Below the pieces are notes generated by a model that did no database searches, was not told the origin of the DNA, and saw only the letters and a program-made list of their open reading frames with translations. A program made the translations under genes and the position numbers. Positions 9,083 to 18,007 of a stretch of DNA of 64,000 nucleotides are shown here, piece by piece. This stretch comes from Chitinophaga solisilvae (GTDB lineage Bacteria > Bacteroidota > Bacteroidia > Chitinophagales > Chitinophagaceae). The first letter of the stretch is position 1. Each line of letters opens with the position of its first letter. Location of the stretch: NCBI RefSeq assembly GCF_009928525.1, contig NZ_JAABOK010000005.1, positions 692 through 64,691 on the forward strand, in the 5' to 3' direction.

Positions 9083-10465
9083 ATGCTGGGAAAACTAACA
9101 GGATTTGATGATACCATTGTGGCCGTAGCCACCGCACCAGGCATTGGCGCCATCGCCGTTATCAGGCTGAGCGGCCCAAAGGCCTATGACATCAGTAACA
9201 GCCTGTTCCCTGCTAAAAACCTGCACCAGCAGGCCAGCCATACCCTGCATTTCGGGGCCCTCACCGCCGGTGGTAAAGTCATCGATGAAGTAGTACTCAG
9301 TTTATATAAAGGCCCCCGTTCCTATACCGGAGAAGATGTTATCGAGATTTCCTGCCACGGCTCTCCCTATATCCAGCAACAGATTATAGATGCCACCGTA
9401 CAGGCCGGAGCCCGGCTCGCCAAACCCGGTGAGTTTACCCAGCGCGCCTTCCTGAACGGAAAACTGGACCTCACCCAGGCAGAATCCGTAGCCGATCTAA
9501 TAGCCAGCAACTCCGCCGCCTCACATCAGACAGCCATGCAGCAGATGCGCGGTGGATTCTCCCGTGAACTGCATGCCCTGCGCGAGCAGCTGATTACCTT
9601 TTCCGCCCTCATAGAGCTGGAACTGGACTTCAGCCAGGAGGATGTGGAATTTGCCGACAGAACGCGTTTATATGCGCTTGTCACCGAAGCAACCACCGTA
9701 CTGCGCCACCTGATAGAATCCTTCCGCATGGGGAATGTGATCAAGAACGGAGTGAACACTGCCATCGTCGGAAAACCCAACGCCGGAAAGTCTACCCTGC
9801 TGAATACCCTGCTGAATGAAAACAGGGCCATCGTCAGCGATATCGCCGGCACCACCCGCGACACCATCGAAGAAGTGCTGAATATAGACGGCATCATGTT
9901 CCGGCTCATAGATACCGCCGGGATCCGCGAAAGCAACGATACCATCGAAAGCATCGGCGTACAGAAAACCATGGAGAAGATAAAGGAAGCCGGCGTGGTT
10001 GTCTATCTCTTCGATGTTAATGAACTAACTGCTACGGATATACGTAATCAAATAGCCGCCTTTGAAGCAGACGGCATTAATTATCTGCTCGCCGGCAATA
10101 AAACAGACATCGCCGGCGAAGCCGCCATCCGCGCAAAATTCGAAGGCATCCCCGATATACTTTTTCTCTCCGCCAAAAAACATGACCACATCCAGGAACT
10201 GAAAGATCAACTCGTTCACAAAGTAATCGCCGGAGATATAAACACAGAAGATACCATCATTACCAACGCACGCCACCACGCCGCCCTGCAGGAAGTACTG
10301 CAGTCGCTGCAAGAAGTGAAAGCCGGTATGGATAATGGTTTGCCCGGAGATTTGTTATCGCTGGATATCCGGAGGAGCCTGCATTATCTTGGGGAGATTA
10401 CAGGAGAGGTGACGAATGAGGATAGACTGGATTATATTTTTAGTAAGTTTTGTATCGGGAAGTAA
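9083..10465 (+). CDS. mnmE: tRNA modification GTPase MnmE
   Basis: A 460-residue protein. With MnmG it installs the carboxymethylaminomethyl group on the wobble uridine of certain tRNAs. The N-terminal folate-binding domain runs to about 120. The inserted G domain has G1 GKPNAGKST (about 230-238), the G3 region DTAGIRE (about 276-282) and G4 NKTD (about 337). The C-terminal CIGK ends the protein with the catalytic Cys. Length is normal and all motifs are intact. It acts in the cytoplasm and is a single-gene unit here, with its own promoter-like box. Confidence 0.97.
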   Translation: MLGKLTGFDDTIVAVATAPGIGAIAVIRLSGPKAYDISNSLFPAKNLHQQASHTLHFGALTAGGKVIDEVVLSLYKGPRSYTGEDVIEISCHGSPYIQQQIIDATVQAGARLAKPGEFTQRAFLNGKLDLTQAESVADLIASNSAASHQTAMQQMRGGFSRELHALREQLITFSALIELELDFSQEDVEFADRTRLYALVTEATTVLRHLIESFRMGNVIKNGVNTAIVGKPNAGKSTLLNTLLNENRAIVSDIAGTTRDTIEEVLNIDGIMFRLIDTAGIRESNDTIESIGVQKTMEKIKEAGVVVYLFDVNELTATDIRNQIAAFEADGINYLLAGNKTDIAGEAAIRAKFEGIPDILFLSAKKHDHIQELKDQLVHKVIAGDINTEDTIITNARHHAALQEVLQSLQEVKAGMDNGLPGDLLSLDIRRSLHYLGEITGEVTNEDRLDYIFSKFCIGK

Positions 10466-10489
10466 ACCTCTTCCCTCAATTATAAAAAT

Positions 10490-11077
10490 CTAGTCTCTGC
10501 GCAATAAATTCCATATGCCGGAAAGCCGGTTCAGTACCCGTCTTTTCAACGTATAGCGGTTCGCGAAATTTCTCTTAACTGCCTTATCCGGTAATAGATA
10601 GGGCAAAATACCAACCGGTATTCTCCAGCAATCTGAGGGAGGATTTTCTTCAAAAACCAGCAGATAAAGTTTAAGTGTTTCCAGATACCAGTCCTGATGT
10701 TTGGTATATTCAGCAATACCTCCAACATTGGGATAATGATGCAGCTCCCGGCCCAGCACATCAGGACAGAATTCTTTCCAGTATTCCACAGTATATAACA
10801 GGTGCATGTGCCATACTTTATCCACCACAACAGATGGGGATGCGCCGTTGCGTGAAAGGCAGCATAGATATACAAACCGTTTGTATTCCCGGATGGCCTG
10901 CAGGGTAAACCGCCTTGTCCAGCCTTCTGTTACAGCCAGTTTCCGGGAAAAAGGAATGGCATAATTTTCATTGTCAGGAGAATAGGCATCAATCCTCCTC
11001 CACAAGGCATTCTCTTTGTAGTGCTGGTATTCTTCCGGTAATAATATAGTGGAAAATGAAGGCTTCATAGTTATCAT
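10490..11077 (-). CDS. Glycine-rich-domain-protein-like (GRDP/DUF1399-type) protein
   Basis: A 195-residue soluble protein. The central motif VVDKVWHMHLLYTVEYW (about residues 90-106) and the following HHYP resemble the conserved WH-H-L core of the GRDP-like (DUF1399) family, whose function is poorly known. No signal peptide or membrane segment is seen. The start abuts the stop of the upstream gene (11078), so the two are translationally coupled. A second Met four codons in (MKPSFS) is an equally good start. Family assignment is from motif memory only. Confidence 0.6.
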   Translation of the reverse strand: MITMKPSFSTILLPEEYQHYKENALWRRIDAYSPDNENYAIPFSRKLAVTEGWTRRFTLQAIREYKRFVYLCCLSRNGASPSVVVDKVWHMHLLYTVEYWKEFCPDVLGRELHHYPNVGGIAEYTKHQDWYLETLKLYLLVFEENPPSDCWRIPVGILPYLLPDKAVKRNFANRYTLKRRVLNRLSGIWNLLRRD

Positions 11078-11557
11078 TTAGCAACCACAGGACTCAGCTT
11101 TTTCATACACGTAAATTTTCCCGGAAAAGTAACTCCCCAGCAATTTAGCCAGTTCGTCTACTTTGTATTCATTGGTAGTCTGGCCCAGATTCAATGAAAA
11201 GTCAGCAGCAGGTTTTCCTTTGACAGTTACGGATAACTTCTTATCAATGATTTCTATCTCTGATATCTCATCCCAACGCAAAGGTGTAGTATGCTGATAA
11301 TAATGCAGCCCCTCCTGTGTAATGGACAAGACCTTCACCTTTTCCTTCTTGTTGGCATAGAATTCTGCGGCCTTTATGATCATGAACAGCACAAAGAGAC
11401 CAGGAGTAAGATACAGGAAGATCTTCAGTACCGGCGGTTCCGGTAAGAAATATGCCACGATCATCATTATGATACAGGTGAATATGAATAGGGAGACAAG
11501 GCAGGATGCATTGCCATAATCATGGTCCTTTTTGTATATGGTTAAAGTTTCTTTCAT
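11078..11557 (-). CDS. Small membrane protein with PH-like cytoplasmic domain
   Basis: A 159-residue protein with two N-terminal membrane helices (about 19-38 and 45-63). A soluble part follows whose pattern (ITQEGLHYYQHTTPLRWDEISEIEI) resembles bacterial PH-like or STM3941-type domains. It ends in Cys-Gly-Cys. It is the first gene of a two-gene operon with the GRDP-like protein, with no bases between stop and start. The specific role is unknown. Confidence 0.6.
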   Translation of the reverse strand: MKETLTIYKKDHDYGNASCLVSLFIFTCIIMMIVAYFLPEPPVLKIFLYLTPGLFVLFMIIKAAEFYANKKEKVKVLSITQEGLHYYQHTTPLRWDEISEIEIIDKKLSVTVKGKPAADFSLNLGQTTNEYKVDELAKLLGSYFSGKIYVYEKAESCGC

Positions 11558-11711
11558 GAGATTTGCCGGTGCTTATGAAGATAACGAAAAATAAAATATG
11601 GAATGTCGTGCGCAGCCTGGTATTGGGGAACGAAGCGTTTTTTTATGAAGGAATGAGAGCATAATTTGGATCATCATCTTTATATAAAATTCTCTGCCTC
11701 TGTAAATAACA

Positions 11712-11753
11712 ACGGCCCCACCTGCAAAAACTTATAGCTGCAGGTGGGGCCGT
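11712..11753 (-). terminator. Terminator after the thioredoxin-like gene
   Basis: ACGGCCCCACCTGCA (11712-11726) and TGCAGGTGGGGCCGT (11739-11753) form a perfect 15-bp stem. Read on the minus strand it follows the stop at 11792. The T-run after it is weak. Confidence 0.75.
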
Positions 11754-11791
11754 GGTTATAATAATCTATGTACTATCGGCAGTTACGATTA

Positions 11792-13021
11792 CTACTCCCA
11801 ATATTTCTCCCCTTTTTTCATTTTCTCCAGGGTAGACAGATAATTCTTTTTCTCATCACCTTCTGCTTTGTTCATCGCCTTTTCTTCCCATGCAAGGGCA
11901 TCAGCTTTTTTGCCGGCTTTATACAGCAGGTTAGCGTAGGTATCCATGAATGCAGGGATCTCCTGTTCTTTGAAAGAGCGTTTGCTCCATTCCAGTGCCT
12001 GTTCTATGCATTGCTTGTCATTACATTTTTCGAAAATGGTCCAGGCGTATTCGTTGAGTGTCTGCGGATTGGCATTGTGGCCATACTTTTTCATATAGGC
12101 GACGATGTTAGCCACTGCGTTGTCACCATCTTTTATATAACTATAATACTGTACTTTGGTTTTCAGGATCACTTCTTCCGCTACAGATGGGTATTTTGCC
12201 TTAACATTTTTTTCGATGGCAGCCCAGTCCGGTGCACTTTTATCTTTTTTCATCAATTGAGGGAATATCTCCTCATTAGCGGCTATCTCCATGATTTTGG
12301 CTTCCGCTTTACCGGCGCCCAGTACCTTATTCACCTTGTCGGCATGATGCAGGAACATGTCAAAGCCGGGATCTTTGGAACTTTGCGTGAATTGATCAAC
12401 GAATTGAATATTTACCGGCGTATAGAGGTTGGTTTGCTTGCTGAGATAATCTTTGGCTACCGCTGCTGCATTGTCTTTATCGTATTTATTCAACGCGAGC
12501 AATGCCAGCTGGCGCAGGAAAGCTGTGTCTTTCTGACCATTCCTGTATTTATCCAGCTGAGTGTAGTATTGTTGTGCGGGATCCAGTGATGCGGTGCATC
12601 TTGCAATGAATTCATCGGCGTCTGCGCCACCCACCTGCCGGTCTACGATACTTCCGTCCGGAGCGAAGATAAGAAAGGTAGGATACGCGCGGATGCTGTA
12701 TTCTTTCTCAATCTGTTTGGCATCGGCGTACCATTTTTTAACTTCATCATTGTCTTTGGCGGTCTGGTCCATCTGTACCTTTACATTGAGGTACTTTTCA
12801 TTCATGAAAGCACCTACTTTCTCCTGTGGAAAGATATTGGCAGACATGAACTTACAGGGGCCGCACCAGGTGGTGAAGCAGTCTACAAAAATGTACTTGT
12901 TTTCAGCTTTTGCTTTAGCTTTTATTTCGGCCCAGGTAGCTCCGTGCTCGAAATGCATACCTTTTTCCTGTGCTACCGCCAGTAATGGTAGCAGAAAGGC
13001 TAATAAGAACAACTTTTTCAT
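11792..13021 (-). CDS. Secreted thioredoxin-like protein with helical repeat tail
   Basis: A 409-residue protein with a signal peptide (cleavage near A-V-A-Q, residue 18). A thioredoxin domain (about 25-150) has active site WCGPC (Cys53 and Cys56). The long alpha-helical C-terminus shows TPR-like periodicity (about 300-400, YAWTIFEKCNDKQCIEQALEW and similar). It probably acts as a periplasmic thiol-disulfide protein, and the redox partner is unknown. It is a stand-alone unit with its own terminator. Confidence 0.9.
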   Translation of the reverse strand: MKKLFLLAFLLPLLAVAQEKGMHFEHGATWAEIKAKAKAENKYIFVDCFTTWCGPCKFMSANIFPQEKVGAFMNEKYLNVKVQMDQTAKDNDEVKKWYADAKQIEKEYSIRAYPTFLIFAPDGSIVDRQVGGADADEFIARCTASLDPAQQYYTQLDKYRNGQKDTAFLRQLALLALNKYDKDNAAAVAKDYLSKQTNLYTPVNIQFVDQFTQSSKDPGFDMFLHHADKVNKVLGAGKAEAKIMEIAANEEIFPQLMKKDKSAPDWAAIEKNVKAKYPSVAEEVILKTKVQYYSYIKDGDNAVANIVAYMKKYGHNANPQTLNEYAWTIFEKCNDKQCIEQALEWSKRSFKEQEIPAFMDTYANLLYKAGKKADALAWEEKAMNKAEGDEKKNYLSTLEKMKKGEKYWE

Positions 13022-13250
13022 AATGGTTTGGTTTGCTGGTTTGATTAGTGCTCCGAATTTAAAGAAGAAAACAGGAGAAACAGGTATTTTGTATTACAAG
13101 ATAACTTTGTAAGGGGGAAGTATGCAGGGAGCAGGCAGGAAGAGTGGCGTCAAAACATGATAAGTATGCGTAGGCATCAATGTAGCAGCTCACTTACGAT
13201 TTCAATAAACATTGAACGTTGCAAATGAGCTGCCAATCAAATGAACATCA
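13022..13250. other. Intergenic, holds a long imperfect hairpin
   Basis: No gene on either strand. GCAGCTCA (13185-13192) and TGAGCTGC (13226-13233) can pair around an inner TTCAATAAACATTGAA hairpin. It lies 3' of the lanthipeptide-like gene on the minus strand and may be its 3' structure, although no T-run follows. Confidence 0.4.
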
Positions 13251-13391
13251 TTAGCAAAGGTCAGTACGATCACAACGAGGACAAGTAGTTTGCTCAAGAG
13301 ATGTTAAACAAACCTTTTTTTCTCTGGGTTGAGATAAAGCAGCTACTTTGATAACGGAAAGATGCAGTTTCTTTTTAATTACAGGTTTCAT
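13251..13391 (-). CDS. Candidate class I lanthipeptide-type RiPP precursor
   Basis: This 46-codon gene reads ATG (13389-13391) to TAA (13251-13253) on the minus strand. The leader-like N-terminus KKKLHLSVIKVAAL has the basic/Leu pattern (KKxLxLxxxKVAxL) of Bacteroidota class I lanthipeptide leaders. The C-terminal half is rich in the residues that make lanthionine rings: four Cys (28, 37, 40, 46) and five Ser/Thr (30, 31, 35, 36, 43). In the known families a LanB/LanC pair dehydrates Ser/Thr and closes the rings, but none is encoded in the window, so enzymes would act in trans. An alternative is an unmodified small zinc-binding peptide (CPRC-type). The RiPP reading is inference from composition. 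Confidence 0.55.
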   Translation of the reverse strand: MKPVIKKKLHLSVIKVAALSQPREKKVCLTSLEQTTCPRCDRTDLC

Positions 13392-13567
13392 GATATTTGT
13401 TTTTGAAGGTTAAATGTTGACAGGGCTGATGAATCTTATGATTGGGTCTGCTGGATAAAAGTAGAGCATCTTTCTGCTTTTGTATCTCATGGAGTATAAA
13501 TATTATTATATGCATGTATTTGAGAGAATAAACTCATTTTTGACTATTTCTATTAACATACAATGAA
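13392..13567. other. Upstream region of the small precursor gene
   Basis: No gene seen. On the minus strand, a TACTTTTA box (complement of about 13457-13464) resembles the TAnnTTTG promoter element and lies about 70 bases upstream of the small gene's start. Confidence 0.3.
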
Positions 13568-14290
13568 TTACTCCCAGCTCCACGGTGATCCTTCTGACTC
13601 CCGCCAGGCCCTCTGACCCAGGGTCAAAAAATAAAACTCATTAACCAGAGGTTCAATTTGGGTGATCGTTTCCAGGCTGACTAGCCTGGCATCCTTGTCT
13701 TTAGGTTTCTTTTCACTATGAAATTGCCATACTCCATCTTTATTACAAGAGATATATAAAATAGGCTTGCCATCCAAGACATGAGAGGTCGTCACTACAA
13801 TCTGATTTCTTTCTTCAAAAAACCTGAAATCCGTATCTCGGTCCAGAAGAGGTTGCAGGAACTTATAATCAGAATTATACTCGGGTTCCCAGGGAAAAAG
13901 TCCTTGCTCATCCGGCCATATCAGTTGTATAGCCGGATAATCGCTACTATCGTAAAAGTCTATAGCCTCATTCAGGTAATATGGATAATGCAGTTTATCT
14001 ACCAGAAGAAATTGAACAGAGACACCTTGTAAAAATTCAGTATAATTGGTTGACAGACATAGCGTCTGTCCTCTCTTTACTAATTCACATGCATTGTTTA
14101 CCAGTGTTCCCAGGTCATCTTCTTCCAGTCCAATGCAAATGATTTCCGGATGATTAAACTTTTGAAAGAGGCCAATGGAATAAACATAACCAGGCACATG
14201 GTTTTCTGGTGGAACCACTATAAAAAAACAACCATCCTTATCTATACCTTTTTGTATTTTCTTATTAGAGACTGCCACGTTTTCGATCAA
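13568..14290 (-). CDS. DUF4262 domain-containing protein
   Basis: A 240-residue soluble protein. The N-terminal part (DGCFFIVVPPE followed by YVYSIGLFQKFNHPEIICIGL) is the characteristic start of DUF4262, which often reads as 'IG L ... HPE'. The remainder is acidic and lacks membrane segments. The function of the family is unknown. It lies upstream of the lanthipeptide-like gene on the same strand, separated by about 180 bases, so a functional link is possible but not shown. Confidence 0.75.
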   Translation of the reverse strand: MIENVAVSNKKIQKGIDKDGCFFIVVPPENHVPGYVYSIGLFQKFNHPEIICIGLEEDDLGTLVNNACELVKRGQTLCLSTNYTEFLQGVSVQFLLVDKLHYPYYLNEAIDFYDSSDYPAIQLIWPDEQGLFPWEPEYNSDYKFLQPLLDRDTDFRFFEERNQIVVTTSHVLDGKPILYISCNKDGVWQFHSEKKPKDKDARLVSLETITQIEPLVNEFYFLTLGQRAWRESEGSPWSWE

Positions 14291-14432
14291 TTTTGTTTTA
14301 AGTGATTTTTACGATTTCCCAAACTACTGCAATTATATCCATCCGGAATATTTCCGCTAATGTAATCACTTCCGTAATTTATCCCCCGGAAGCAACTATT
14401 CCCCGATCACTGTATCTTTAATTTACCAGATA

Positions 14433-15899
14433 ATGTCGATAGCTATGTGGAAAATATCAATATTCCGGACTTTCATCCTTGCCATCTGTATGATATTCAA
14501 TATAACTGACCCTGTTATCAGCTACGGGCAGGTTGCCCGCACAGACGACCTTCTGCGTCGTGAAATGAAGGAGCGCCGTATTCCCGGCCTACAGGTAGCC
14601 ATCGTGCAAAAAGGTAAAATAGTGCTGCTGAGATCCTATGGTATGGCAGATATTGAACAGGCAGTACCGGTAAGCAACCATAGCATGTTTTCCATTAACT
14701 CCTGTACCAAGGCTTTTACCGGCGTAGCTATCATGCAGCTGGTGGACGAAGGAAAGGTGGCGTTACAGGCGCCTGTTTCCCGGTATCTGGATAGTCTGCC
14801 GGAAAAGTGGCAGGCAGTCACCATCCGCCAGTTGCTGACGCATGTTTCGGGATTACCGGATATACTCCACATCATCAGCAGGCCCGGCTATAATAAAAGT
14901 GAACAGGAGGCCTGGGCAGAAACGATGACAGCCCCGATGGAATTTACTACCGGCGAGCAGTTCAGCTATAACCAGACCAACTATGTATTGCTGGGAAGGA
15001 TTATAGATAAGTTCAGCGGAATGCCCTTTATCAGAGCATTTGAAGAACGGCAGTTTAAACCCGCCGGGATGAAGCATACCTGTTTCGGTGATTCCTACGA
15101 TGTTATCCCCGACGCAATCCCCACTTATCGCTATATCAGCAGACTTTACGGTGAAACGCTGCCGGAACCGAAGCTGACACGCAATGTGGAAGAATTCCCC
15201 CCGTACCGCCGCACTGCCTCCGGCATGAAGAGTACGGCAGAAGACCTGGCCCGGTGGATCATTGCCCTGCAAAAACAGCAACTGTTTCGTACCGCTGCCG
15301 CGCTTGATACCCTCTGGAAGGCAGGCGTCTATAACAACGGGCAACCTACTCAATGGGCGCTGGGATGGGTAACCAGACCCCGTCCGCAACATCGCGCTGT
15401 TACTGCCACCGGCGGCGGCAGAGCTGCATTCTTTGTCTATCCGGATGATGACCTGGCCATCGTTGTACTGACAAACCTGGCCGGCTCCTACCCGGAAGAT
15501 TTTATCGATGAGCTGGCAGGATTTTATAATCCGGCTATCGCCGCAGCAGACCCGGTTACGGCGCTGCGTATGCAGCTACGGCAACGGGGCTACGAACATG
15601 CATGGGAAGTCTACCAGGAACTGAAAAAAGCGAATGCCGGCTTTCAGCCATCGGAAACGGATCTTAACGATTGGGCTTACAGAGTACAAAGCCGCGGAAA
15701 GAAAAAAGAGGCACTCGAAATTTTCAGACTCAATATGCTGCTTTTCCCGGATAGCTGGAATGTGTATGACAGCTATGGAGAAGCACTGTTACAAAACAAC
15801 CGTAAGGAGGAAGCCATTAAAATGTACCAGAAATCCATTTTACTGAATCCTCAGAATAATAACGGAAAAAGAGTACTGGAAACGCTGCAGCAGCAATAA
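14433..15899 (+). CDS. Serine hydrolase of the beta-lactamase/PBP-like family with TPR tail
   Basis: A 488-residue exported protein (signal peptide residues about 10-33). The serine hydrolase domain (about 35-340) has the SxxK nucleophile motif Ser90-Cys-Thr-Lys93. The classical Tyr-x-Asn triad position reads YNQ rather than YSN (within FSYNQTNYVLLG), and the third motif is TGGG in place of HTG. A C-terminal stretch (about 390-485) shows TPR-like repeats. Members include esterases, peptidases and D-aminopeptidases, so the substrate cannot be called. It is transcribed alone, followed by a terminator. Confidence 0.9.
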   Translation: MSIAMWKISIFRTFILAICMIFNITDPVISYGQVARTDDLLRREMKERRIPGLQVAIVQKGKIVLLRSYGMADIEQAVPVSNHSMFSINSCTKAFTGVAIMQLVDEGKVALQAPVSRYLDSLPEKWQAVTIRQLLTHVSGLPDILHIISRPGYNKSEQEAWAETMTAPMEFTTGEQFSYNQTNYVLLGRIIDKFSGMPFIRAFEERQFKPAGMKHTCFGDSYDVIPDAIPTYRYISRLYGETLPEPKLTRNVEEFPPYRRTASGMKSTAEDLARWIIALQKQQLFRTAAALDTLWKAGVYNNGQPTQWALGWVTRPRPQHRAVTATGGGRAAFFVYPDDDLAIVVLTNLAGSYPEDFIDELAGFYNPAIAAADPVTALRMQLRQRGYEHAWEVYQELKKANAGFQPSETDLNDWAYRVQSRGKKKEALEIFRLNMLLFPDSWNVYDSYGEALLQNNRKEEAIKMYQKSILLNPQNNNGKRVLETLQQQ

Positions 15900-15951
15900 C
15901 AGCCGGTATTCATTACATCAAGGCCCACCCATCTGTTTTATAGTAACTGAA

Positions 15952-15976
15952 AGGCTGACCTGCGGGTCAGCTTTTT
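15952..15976 (+). terminator. Terminator after serine hydrolase
   Basis: GCTGACC (15954-15960) and GGTCAGC (15965-15971) form a 7-bp stem with a four-base loop, followed by TTTTT. Confidence 0.85.
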
Positions 15977-16061
15977 CGTTTACAGCTGTCTCAAAAAAAA
16001 TGATCATTCCGGTAGTAAAAAAGCAATTCGCTCTTCTCTCTAAGAAAAGCGAATTACAACT

Positions 16062-17207
16062 ATGTCAAATTACCATGTTTTTAAAACAGCGATAGCTGTA
16101 TGCTGTCTGCTGCTGACCAATACCACGCAGGCGCAACAGGCGCCGTTTACCATCACCGGCCAGCTCACTGCCCTGAAACAGGAAACCAAAGTGATGCTGA
16201 GCTACCGGATAGGAAAAATGCACATTTCCGATTCTGCTGTTACCAGAAATGGCTTTTTTGAAATCAAAGGGATGATCGAAGGCACTGTGAAAGCAAGCCT
16301 GAAACTGAAAGCGCTGGACGATGACGGTACTTTTACCATTGCTAAAATGCTAATGGCAGATGAACAAACCTTCTTCCTGGAGAAAGGTGTTACGAAGGTT
16401 AACGGTACGGAAAACCTGACTACTGCAAAAATTACAGGAGGTACTGCGCAGAAAGATTACCTGGAGCTGGTATCCATGTATGCCGGTATTGAGAAAGAAA
16501 TAGCGCCGCAAATGGCGCAACTGAAGCAGTTCGCCATCGCCGGGCAAATGCCGAAGATGGATTCTGTAAGCCGTCTGCTGGCACCTGCCCATAACAGGAT
16601 AAGGGATATTAAACTGAACTACCTGAAATCCCATCCTGCTTCCTATGTGAGCTGGGATATGCTGGTGGAAAGAAGTTCCATTATTCACCCGGAAACCTTT
16701 GAACCGCTGTTCAACGGGATGGATGCCCGGTTCAGAAATTCTGCGCAGGGCAAAGAGATGGCCGCAAAGCTGGAAACCGCAAAGAAAACCGGGATAGGGC
16801 GGCCGGCACTGCCTTTCGCCTTACAGGATACTACCGGTAAGGAAGTGTCGCTGGCATCCCTGAAAGGCAAATATGTGCTGATTGATTTCTGGGCCAGCTG
16901 GTGCGGCCCCTGCAGGGCTGAGAACCCACATGTACGTAAAGCCTACGAACAGTTCCGGAATAGGAACTTTGAAATTATTGCCGTTTCCCTGGATGAGAAG
17001 CGCGCTCCCTGGATAAAAGCTATCAATGACGATCAGCTGCCCTGGATTCATGTGAGCGATCTGAAAGGCTGGAAGAATACGGTGGCTAAATCATACGGTA
17101 TTACCGCCGTTCCGCAGAACCTGCTGCTGGATCCCGCCGGAGTAATTATTGCCAAAAACCTGCGGGGAGAAGAGCTGGCGAAGAAGCTGGCTGCTGTTAT
17201 CAAATAA
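16062..17207 (+). CDS. TlpA-type thioredoxin family protein with DUF4369-like N-terminus
   Basis: A 381-residue exported protein (signal peptide ending near T-Q-A-Q, residue about 25). An N-terminal beta-rich domain (about 28-130) resembles DUF4369. After a helical linker comes an AhpC/TSA-like thioredoxin domain (about 245-380) with WCGPC (Cys281, Cys284). This pairing is common in Bacteroidota periplasmic disulfide reductases, and the exact partner is unknown. It converges on the Pr6Pr gene, with a shared terminator between them. Confidence 0.92.
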   Translation: MSNYHVFKTAIAVCCLLLTNTTQAQQAPFTITGQLTALKQETKVMLSYRIGKMHISDSAVTRNGFFEIKGMIEGTVKASLKLKALDDDGTFTIAKMLMADEQTFFLEKGVTKVNGTENLTTAKITGGTAQKDYLELVSMYAGIEKEIAPQMAQLKQFAIAGQMPKMDSVSRLLAPAHNRIRDIKLNYLKSHPASYVSWDMLVERSSIIHPETFEPLFNGMDARFRNSAQGKEMAAKLETAKKTGIGRPALPFALQDTTGKEVSLASLKGKYVLIDFWASWCGPCRAENPHVRKAYEQFRNRNFEIIAVSLDEKRAPWIKAINDDQLPWIHVSDLKGWKNTVAKSYGITAVPQNLLLDPAGVIIAKNLRGEELAKKLAAVIK

Positions 17208-17230
17208 AAACCGCCATCATAAAACAGGAG

Positions 17231-17254
17231 AGCCGGCCGTAGTGGCCGGCTTTT
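17231..17254. terminator. Bidirectional terminator between convergent genes
   Basis: AGCCGGCC (17231-17238) and GGCCGGCT (17244-17251) form an 8-bp stem, followed by TTTT on the plus strand. It serves the genes ending at 17207 and 17260. Confidence 0.75.
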
Positions 17255-17259
17255 ATGCA

Positions 17260-17916
17260 TCAGGAAAGGCGTTTCCCGCTTATCCATCTGCCGATGCCAA
17301 TGAAAGCCAGTGACACAACGGCAAACAATACCCCTATACCCACTGCATTGATGAGCGTTTGCTGCATGCCGAGGGTTCCAACATGTATAAAAGGATAAGG
17401 ATAAAATCCGGAAAATGCGCCGCGGATCAGCACCCATACTATATAGGCGAGCGGATAAATCAGCCAGGGCCAGCAGCTGTTCCAGGGCAGGGGCGTTTTG
17501 GCGGCTGTCAGCCCCCAGTAAAGAATGAACATGGCAGGAATGACGGTATGCAATAATTCATCAACGATATACTGCAAGCCCTGCGGACTCCATAGGGACC
17601 GTAGAATAATATTATAGATCAGCCCGACGATGGTGATATAAACGGTAATGGCGGTAAGGGTGGCCGGTTTCGAAAAGAAGCGCCCCCACTGTGTTTCCGG
17701 CGCCAGGAATAATACGGTGCTGCATATAGCCACCAGCAGGTTGGTGGTAATCGTGAAATAACTGAAGAACCGGATAATCAGCTCCGGCAAGGGCGCCGCG
17801 TTGCCGGTAAACATGATGTATGCCTGTGCTGTCAGGGCAAACCAGCCGCTTACGGCAATAATTCCTGAAAAAATTTTCATGGCTGTTTTGAGTATTATCT
17901 GTGCTGTACCTTTCAT
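17260..17916 (-). CDS. Pr6Pr family membrane protein
   Basis: A 218-residue integral membrane protein with about six hydrophobic helices spaced through its length. Hallmarks are FFSYFTITTNLL (about 48-59), YNIILRSLW and DELLHTVIPAMFILYW (about 118-133, with the conserved His) and an aromatic stretch near YPFIHV. These match the Pr6Pr (FAR-17a/AIG1-like) family. Function in bacteria is unknown. It is a short monocistronic unit, divergent from nothing obvious and convergent with the TlpA-type gene. Confidence 0.85.
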   Translation of the reverse strand: MKGTAQIILKTAMKIFSGIIAVSGWFALTAQAYIMFTGNAAPLPELIIRFFSYFTITTNLLVAICSTVLFLAPETQWGRFFSKPATLTAITVYITIVGLIYNIILRSLWSPQGLQYIVDELLHTVIPAMFILYWGLTAAKTPLPWNSCWPWLIYPLAYIVWVLIRGAFSGFYPYPFIHVGTLGMQQTLINAVGIGVLFAVVSLAFIGIGRWISGKRLS

Positions 17917-18007
17917 CCACTATCCGCAACCGGAGGTATAGTTTTACTGCAATAAACCGGGACATCAAATATCTGTCTGCAAAATGAAATTAAAATGAAG
18001 ATACCGC

